From Bacteroidales bacterium (GTDB lineage: Bacteria > Bacteroidota > Bacteroidia > Bacteroidales > UBA932), in assembly GCA_017549145.1 (NCBI GenBank), contig JAFYVM010000050.1, positions 27,564 through 91,563 of the forward strand: a stretch of DNA of 64,000 nt, written 5' to 3'. Shown here piece by piece: positions 60,448-64,000 of the stretch (its first letter is position 1; each line of letters begins with the position of its first letter). The position numbers were made by a program, and so were the translations under genes. Under the pieces are notes generated by a model. That model was not told the DNA's origin. It saw only the letters and a program-made list of their open reading frames with translations, and did no database searches.

Positions 60448-61805
60448 TATTTCTGAATGTTAGGAAGTTCAAGTCCATAACCCTTCTTCTTGTCTTCTGC
60501 CTTAAGCCAAAGGCCAAGTACAAGTGCAAGAATTCCGAGAGAAGCGAAAATCAACATTGGAAGAGTGTAGCTTCCAGTCTTGTCGAGCGCCCATCCGATG
60601 ATGATAGGGAATGCCATAAGTCCGATGTTCTGGATCCAGAAGATAACCGAATATGCAGAACCGAGATATCTCTCCTCTACGAGCTTTGGAACTGAAGGCC
60701 ACAATGCTGCAGGAACCAATGAGAATGAAACTCCCAAGAGAACGATTGCAGTGTAAGCGATAGGCTTAGTAAGCGGAACAAGAGCGAAGATAAGATGGCA
60801 GACTGTCATAAGGAGGGCTCCGCAGATAAGCATTGTTGCACCCTTACCCTTGCTGTCAAGGAAGGCTCCAAGGAATGGAGTCAATACCATTGCTCCGATA
60901 GGGAACCAAGAGAATAGACCGGCTGCTGCGTCAGTTGCAATACCAAGATTGTTCTCAAGCATACCAGTAGCAAACTTCTGGAATGGGAAGATCGCTGAGT
61001 AATAAAGAACGCAAAGACCTGCTACGATGAGGAATGTTTTGCTTGTAAAGAGCTTGCCGATATCGCTTACCTTGAACTGCTCCTCGGCTTCCTCTTCTAC
61101 GCCTCCCATCTGACGATCTAGGGCCTTATCCATGAATGTGAACACAGTATATGCGATCAGTCCGATGAGAAGGAGAATTGTGCACACGAGTACTGGTGTA
61201 ACAACTGTAGGTATTGCCTCGTTCAAATAAGTAGAAAGGTATGGTGAAAGACGGAATACAGCAAACACACCCAAACGAGCGATTGCCATCTCAAGTCCCA
61301 TTGCAAGAGCCATTTCCTTACCCTTAAACCATTTTGCGATAGCTTTTGATACGGTTACACCTGCCATCTCAACACCGCATCCGAAGATCATGAAACCTAC
61401 TGATGCGAGCTTCGCTGTTGGAGGGAAGCTTGTCCAGAATGAGTTAAGGAAAGAGTAAAGTGATGAGTCTGCTGTGAACCAATCGCTGACAGCATATAAT
61501 TTGATAGCTGCACCGATTACCATTACAGAACCGGAAAGAATACCAGTGAAGCGGATTCCCATCTTGTCAAGGATGATACCTGCGAAGATGAGGAAGAATG
61601 CAAACACGTTGAGGAAGTACTCTGAGCTGCAGAATGTTCCGTAAGTCTCAGCAGTCCATCCCTTTGTGCTCTCAAGTAGGGTAGAGAGCGGAGAAAGCAC
61701 ATCCACGAACATGTATGCAAAGAACATCATGGATGCAACCAACACCAATGCGGTCCATCTGGCCGCAAAGCTGTCGTTTAGATACTTTTTAATAGTCTGT
61801 GTCAT
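60447..61805 (-). CDS. MFS transporter (MFSD1-like), first of a pair
   Basis: 452 residues from ATG 61803-61805. An in-frame ATG at 61829 lies only about 2 bases after the predicted transcription start, so the downstream ATG with a leader of about 26 bases is preferred. It has 12 membrane segments, the conserved AKWFKGKEMALAMGLEMAIARLG loop (AKWFKGRNMALAMG in the second copy) and VPAALWPSVPKLVEERYLGS. Both halves align with the second gene, so a tandem duplication is evident, but the sequences have diverged well beyond recent copies. Confidence 0.85.
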   Translation of the reverse strand: MTQTIKKYLNDSFAARWTALVLVASMMFFAYMFVDVLSPLSTLLESTKGWTAETYGTFCSSEYFLNVFAFFLIFAGIILDKMGIRFTGILSGSVMVIGAAIKLYAVSDWFTADSSLYSFLNSFWTSFPPTAKLASVGFMIFGCGVEMAGVTVSKAIAKWFKGKEMALAMGLEMAIARLGVFAVFRLSPYLSTYLNEAIPTVVTPVLVCTILLLIGLIAYTVFTFMDKALDRQMGGVEEEAEEQFKVSDIGKLFTSKTFLIVAGLCVLYYSAIFPFQKFATGMLENNLGIATDAAAGLFSWFPIGAMVLTPFLGAFLDSKGKGATMLICGALLMTVCHLIFALVPLTKPIAYTAIVLLGVSFSLVPAALWPSVPKLVEERYLGSAYSVIFWIQNIGLMAFPIIIGWALDKTGSYTLPMLIFASLGILALVLGLWLKAEDKKKGYGLELPNIQK

Positions 61806-61833
61806 ATTTGTTGATTTTATATTTGTCATTCTG

Positions 61834-61864
61834 ATTGCAAAGATAACGTTTTTTAGTACCTTCG
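61834..61864 (+). promoter_or_regulatory. Promoter of dxs, interleaved with the MFS promoter
   Basis: ATTG (61834-61837), 19-base spacer, TACCTTCG (61857-61864), a one-base variant of TAnnTTTG. The leader would be about 15 bases. Confidence 0.5.
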
Positions 61865-61868
61865 CAAG
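61838..61868 (-). promoter_or_regulatory. Promoter of the MFS pair
   Basis: On the minus strand CTTG (61868-61865), 19-base spacer, TATCTTTG (61845-61838). It is interleaved with the divergent dxs promoter. Confidence 0.7.
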
Positions 61869-61885
61869 TTAAACAAAAGTAGATA

Positions 61886-63787
61886 ATGGAAAACACACCA
61901 TATACACTTCTTGAAGGAATTGAATCTCCGGCTGATATCAAGAATCTCGACATAGAGCAGCTTAAGCAGCTTTGTGAGGAGATTCGTTGCTATATGATTG
62001 AGTGTTGTGCAGTCAATCCCGGACATCTTGGATCGAGTTTGGGTGCTGTTGAGTTGATGGTGGGCCTTCATTATGTATATGATACGCCTTCAGACAAGTT
62101 GGTCTTCGATGTCGGCCACCAGGCTTATGCACATAAGATTATCACCGGCCGTCGTGAAGCATTCAAGAAGAATAGAATGAAGGATGGTATAAGCGGTTTT
62201 CCAAAACGTTCAGAAAGCGAGTATGACGCTTTCGGTGTCGGTCATTCATCCACTTCGATTTCTGCGGCTCTAGGTTTTGCTGAGGCTGCCCGCCAACAGG
62301 GACTCTCTCAGAAGGTTGTCGCTTTGATTGGAGACGGTTCTCTTACCGGAGGACTTGCATTTGAAGGATTGAATAATGCAGGTGCCAGAGGTACTGATAT
62401 GCTGGTAATTCTAAACGATAACAATATCTCCATTGATAGAAATATTGGTGCTGTACACGAATATCTTCTAAAAATCACAACAGCTCCTGGATATAATAAG
62501 GCAAAGAAGCAGGTTTGGGATGGTTTAGGAGATGGCTGGTTCAGAAAGAGAATTCAGCGTATGGTGGGTAGAATGAAGTCTTCACTCGTGAGTGCAAGCG
62601 GTGGTGACCTTTTCCAGGCAATGGGATTCAGATATTTTGGCCCTATTGACGGAAATGATATAGTTCAGGTTGTGGAGACATTGCAGAAGCTTCGTGAATT
62701 AGGCGGACCGCTTTTGCTCCATGTGCTTACAAAGAAGGGTAAGGGCTATTCTCCTGCAGAGGAAAATCAGACAGTATGGCACGCACCAGGAATGTTTGAT
62801 CCTGAAACCGGTGAAAGAATCCACAATGAAAATGGTGTAAGCCGTTATCAGGATGTCTTCGGTGAAGTGCTTTTGGATCTGGCACAGAAAAATGATAAGG
62901 TTGTAGGTATTACGCCAGCCATGGCCTCTGGTTGTGGAATGAATCTTCTTGCGAAGCAGATGCCTGAGCGTTTCTACGATGTGGGAATTGAGGAGGAACA
63001 TGCGGTTACATTTGCTGCAGGACTTGCAGCCGGTGGAATGAAGCCATTCTGTAATATCTATTCTTCTTTCTCTCAGAGAGCTTTGGATCAGATTATCCAT
63101 GATGTGGCTCTTCAGGACCTTCCGGTTGTTCTATGCCTTGATAGAGGTGGTCTCGTTGGAGAGGATGGCGCAACTCACCATGGTTGCTACGATATGTCGC
63201 TATATAGAATCATCCCGGGAGCCATTGTTGCTGCTCCAAAGGATGAGCTCGAACTTAAGAATATGATGTATAGTGCCATGCTTTCTGAAAGCGGCCCTTA
63301 TATAATAAGGTATCCTCGCGGATATGGAGAGGGAGTGCAGTGGAAGGAGGCCGATTATCAGAAGATGGAGACTGGAGTTGGAGAACTTCTTCTTGAGGGA
63401 GAGAAAGTGGCTGTGCTGGCAGCCGGTCCATTTGCTTATAGGGCAGTAGAGGCGGCTGAGAAATTCCGTCAGGAGAATGGCTGGAATCCTACTATATATA
63501 ATATAAGGTATATAAAGCCGCTTGATCAGGAAATAATGAAGGCCGTTGCAGGATATGATAGGGTAGTGACTATTGAGGACGGAAGTCTTGTGGGCGGATT
63601 GTACGGTGCGGTAACAGAATATATTTCTTCTCAGGAGCGTCCGATTCCTGTAAGAGGAGTGGGAATTCCGGATAGATATATCAGTCAGGGCACACAGGAG
63701 GAACTTAGAGAAGAATGTGGTTTGACTTTAGACGAGATTCTGCGCGTTTTTCAGGAAGAATGTAAATTTTTTATGAAAAAAGATTGA
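61886..63787 (+). CDS. dxs: 1-deoxy-D-xylulose-5-phosphate synthase
   Basis: Thiamine-dependent first enzyme of the MEP isoprenoid pathway; its product also feeds PdxJ. 633 residues. HLGSSLGAVELMVGLHYVYD and FDVGHQAYAHKI open the protein, the TPP motif is GDGSLTGGLAFEGLNNAG, and the catalytic Glu is in VGIEEEHAVTFAAGLA. LVGEDGATHHGCYDMS follows, and the C-terminal domain is complete. It ends in TGA (63785-63787). Confidence 0.97.
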   Translation: MENTPYTLLEGIESPADIKNLDIEQLKQLCEEIRCYMIECCAVNPGHLGSSLGAVELMVGLHYVYDTPSDKLVFDVGHQAYAHKIITGRREAFKKNRMKDGISGFPKRSESEYDAFGVGHSSTSISAALGFAEAARQQGLSQKVVALIGDGSLTGGLAFEGLNNAGARGTDMLVILNDNNISIDRNIGAVHEYLLKITTAPGYNKAKKQVWDGLGDGWFRKRIQRMVGRMKSSLVSASGGDLFQAMGFRYFGPIDGNDIVQVVETLQKLRELGGPLLLHVLTKKGKGYSPAEENQTVWHAPGMFDPETGERIHNENGVSRYQDVFGEVLLDLAQKNDKVVGITPAMASGCGMNLLAKQMPERFYDVGIEEEHAVTFAAGLAAGGMKPFCNIYSSFSQRALDQIIHDVALQDLPVVLCLDRGGLVGEDGATHHGCYDMSLYRIIPGAIVAAPKDELELKNMMYSAMLSESGPYIIRYPRGYGEGVQWKEADYQKMETGVGELLLEGEKVAVLAAGPFAYRAVEAAEKFRQENGWNPTIYNIRYIKPLDQEIMKAVAGYDRVVTIEDGSLVGGLYGAVTEYISSQERPIPVRGVGIPDRYISQGTQEELREECGLTLDEILRVFQEECKFFMKKD

Positions 63788-63792
63788 AAAGA

Positions 63793-63823
63793 TTTGCAGA
63801 TTAAAAAATAATGTCTACCTTTG
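63793..63823 (+). promoter_or_regulatory. Consensus promoter of the tRNA-Thr/Tyr cluster
   Basis: TTTG (63793-63796), 19-base spacer, TACCTTTG (63816-63823). A full match to the Bacteroidetes pattern. The start site would be near 63830. Confidence 0.8.
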
Positions 63824-63868
63824 CAATCCCTTTAGGAAACAAACCTCCTGAGGCGGGCCAAAAACAAT

Positions 63869-63942
63869 GCCGATGTAGCTCAGTTGGCCAGAGCACGTGA
63901 TTTGTAATCTCGGGGTCGTGGGTTCGATTCCCTCCATCGGCT
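63869..63942 (+). tRNA. tRNA-Thr (anticodon TGT)
   Basis: Acceptor GCCGATG pairs with CATCGGC. The D arm is GCTCAGTTGGCCAGAGC, the anticodon loop TTTGTAA, and the T loop TTCGATT. The anticodon stem (CGTGA/TCTCG) and T stem (GTGGG/CCCTC) each contain one T-T mismatch. The discriminator is T and CCA is not fully encoded. Confidence 0.92.
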
Positions 63943-63963
63943 CAAAAGTTCTTAAAGAATTTT

Positions 63964-64000
63964 GGGAGAATACCAGAGTGGCCAAATGGGGCAGACTGTA
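63964..64000 (+). tRNA. tRNA-Tyr (anticodon GTA), 5' half, cut by window end
   Basis: GGGAGAATACCAGAGTGGCC begins the gene, with the long D loop AAATGGGG typical of tRNA-Tyr and the anticodon GTA at 63998-64000. The rest lies beyond the window. Confidence 0.85.

Noticed and set aside
1-64000. CRISPR array, prophage, insertion sequence or integrative element
   Set aside because: I saw no regularly spaced repeats with unique spacers, no transposase, integrase or phage structural gene, and no tRNA-associated duplication. The tandem repeat at 27819-27885 is coding.
1-64000. Sigma-54 promoters as targets of the encoded RpoN
   Set aside because: I looked for TGGC-N8-TTGC-like sites in the main intergenic gaps and found none convincing. 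A matrix scan would be needed to be sure.

Overview
The window comes from a chromosome of a Bacteroidota bacterium, almost certainly order Bacteroidales. The evidence is Bacteroidetes-type promoters (-7 box TAnnTTTG, sometimes with a TTG-containing -33 box 19-20 bp upstream), little use of Shine-Dalgarno sequences, Bacteroidetes-type PurM, omega subunit and fused KorA, a NigD-like lipoprotein, fimbrillin-like and Bacteroidetes-style fibronectin modules, and many signal-peptide/lipoprotein glycosidases. I see no phage, insertion sequence, CRISPR array or plasmid gene. No gene-free stretch exceeds 300 bases. Genus cannot be fixed from this sequence alone.

Layout. 1-8945 (minus): division/cell-wall (dcw) cluster mraZ-rsmH-ftsL-ftsI-murE-mraY-murD-ftsW, with ftsW cut by the window edge. 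In front of mraZ are four TGGAA boxes at exact 10-bp spacing, a probable MraZ operator. 9099-14461: M23 peptidase, miaB, a lipoprotein/SPOR/rpoN operon and tRNA-His. 14655-20209: a small TPR-like protein, radC, and a secreted-nuclease region. The nuclease region has one NucA-type endonuclease, a 50-residue peptide gene, and a modular lipoprotein whose reading frame continues, after a single in-frame TGA, into a second NucA-type endonuclease. 20293-26486: NigD-like lipoprotein and a Fur-family regulator with an operator-like palindrome, an SDR, trxB, bamD, rpoZ and recN. 26472-35584: envelope genes (LysM protein, glycosyltransferase, two Skp-like chaperones, bamA, uppS) with pdxJ and nadK.

35738-47880: korA-korB-gdhA (2-oxoglutarate/glutamate node) followed tightly by a GH92 mannosidase, then two SLC13-type carboxylate transporters, an outer-membrane porin-like protein and a BASS-like transporter. 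47957-58126: purine genes purM, purH, purD and folD interleaved with amino-sugar and glycan genes. GH109 and a NahK-like kinase lie inside the purH-purD run, nagB converges on purD, and a GH2 enzyme follows. 58241-64000: a BadF/NagK-type kinase, two tandem MFS transporters, dxs, and a tRNA cluster (Thr, then Tyr cut by the window end).

The genes are mostly housekeeping. The most unusual points are the TGA-split lipoprotein-nuclease, the GalNAc-salvage pair embedded in the purine operon, a terminator hairpin that holds two convergent stop codons in its loop, interleaved divergent promoters between dxs and the MFS pair, and an operator-like palindrome over the fur promoter.
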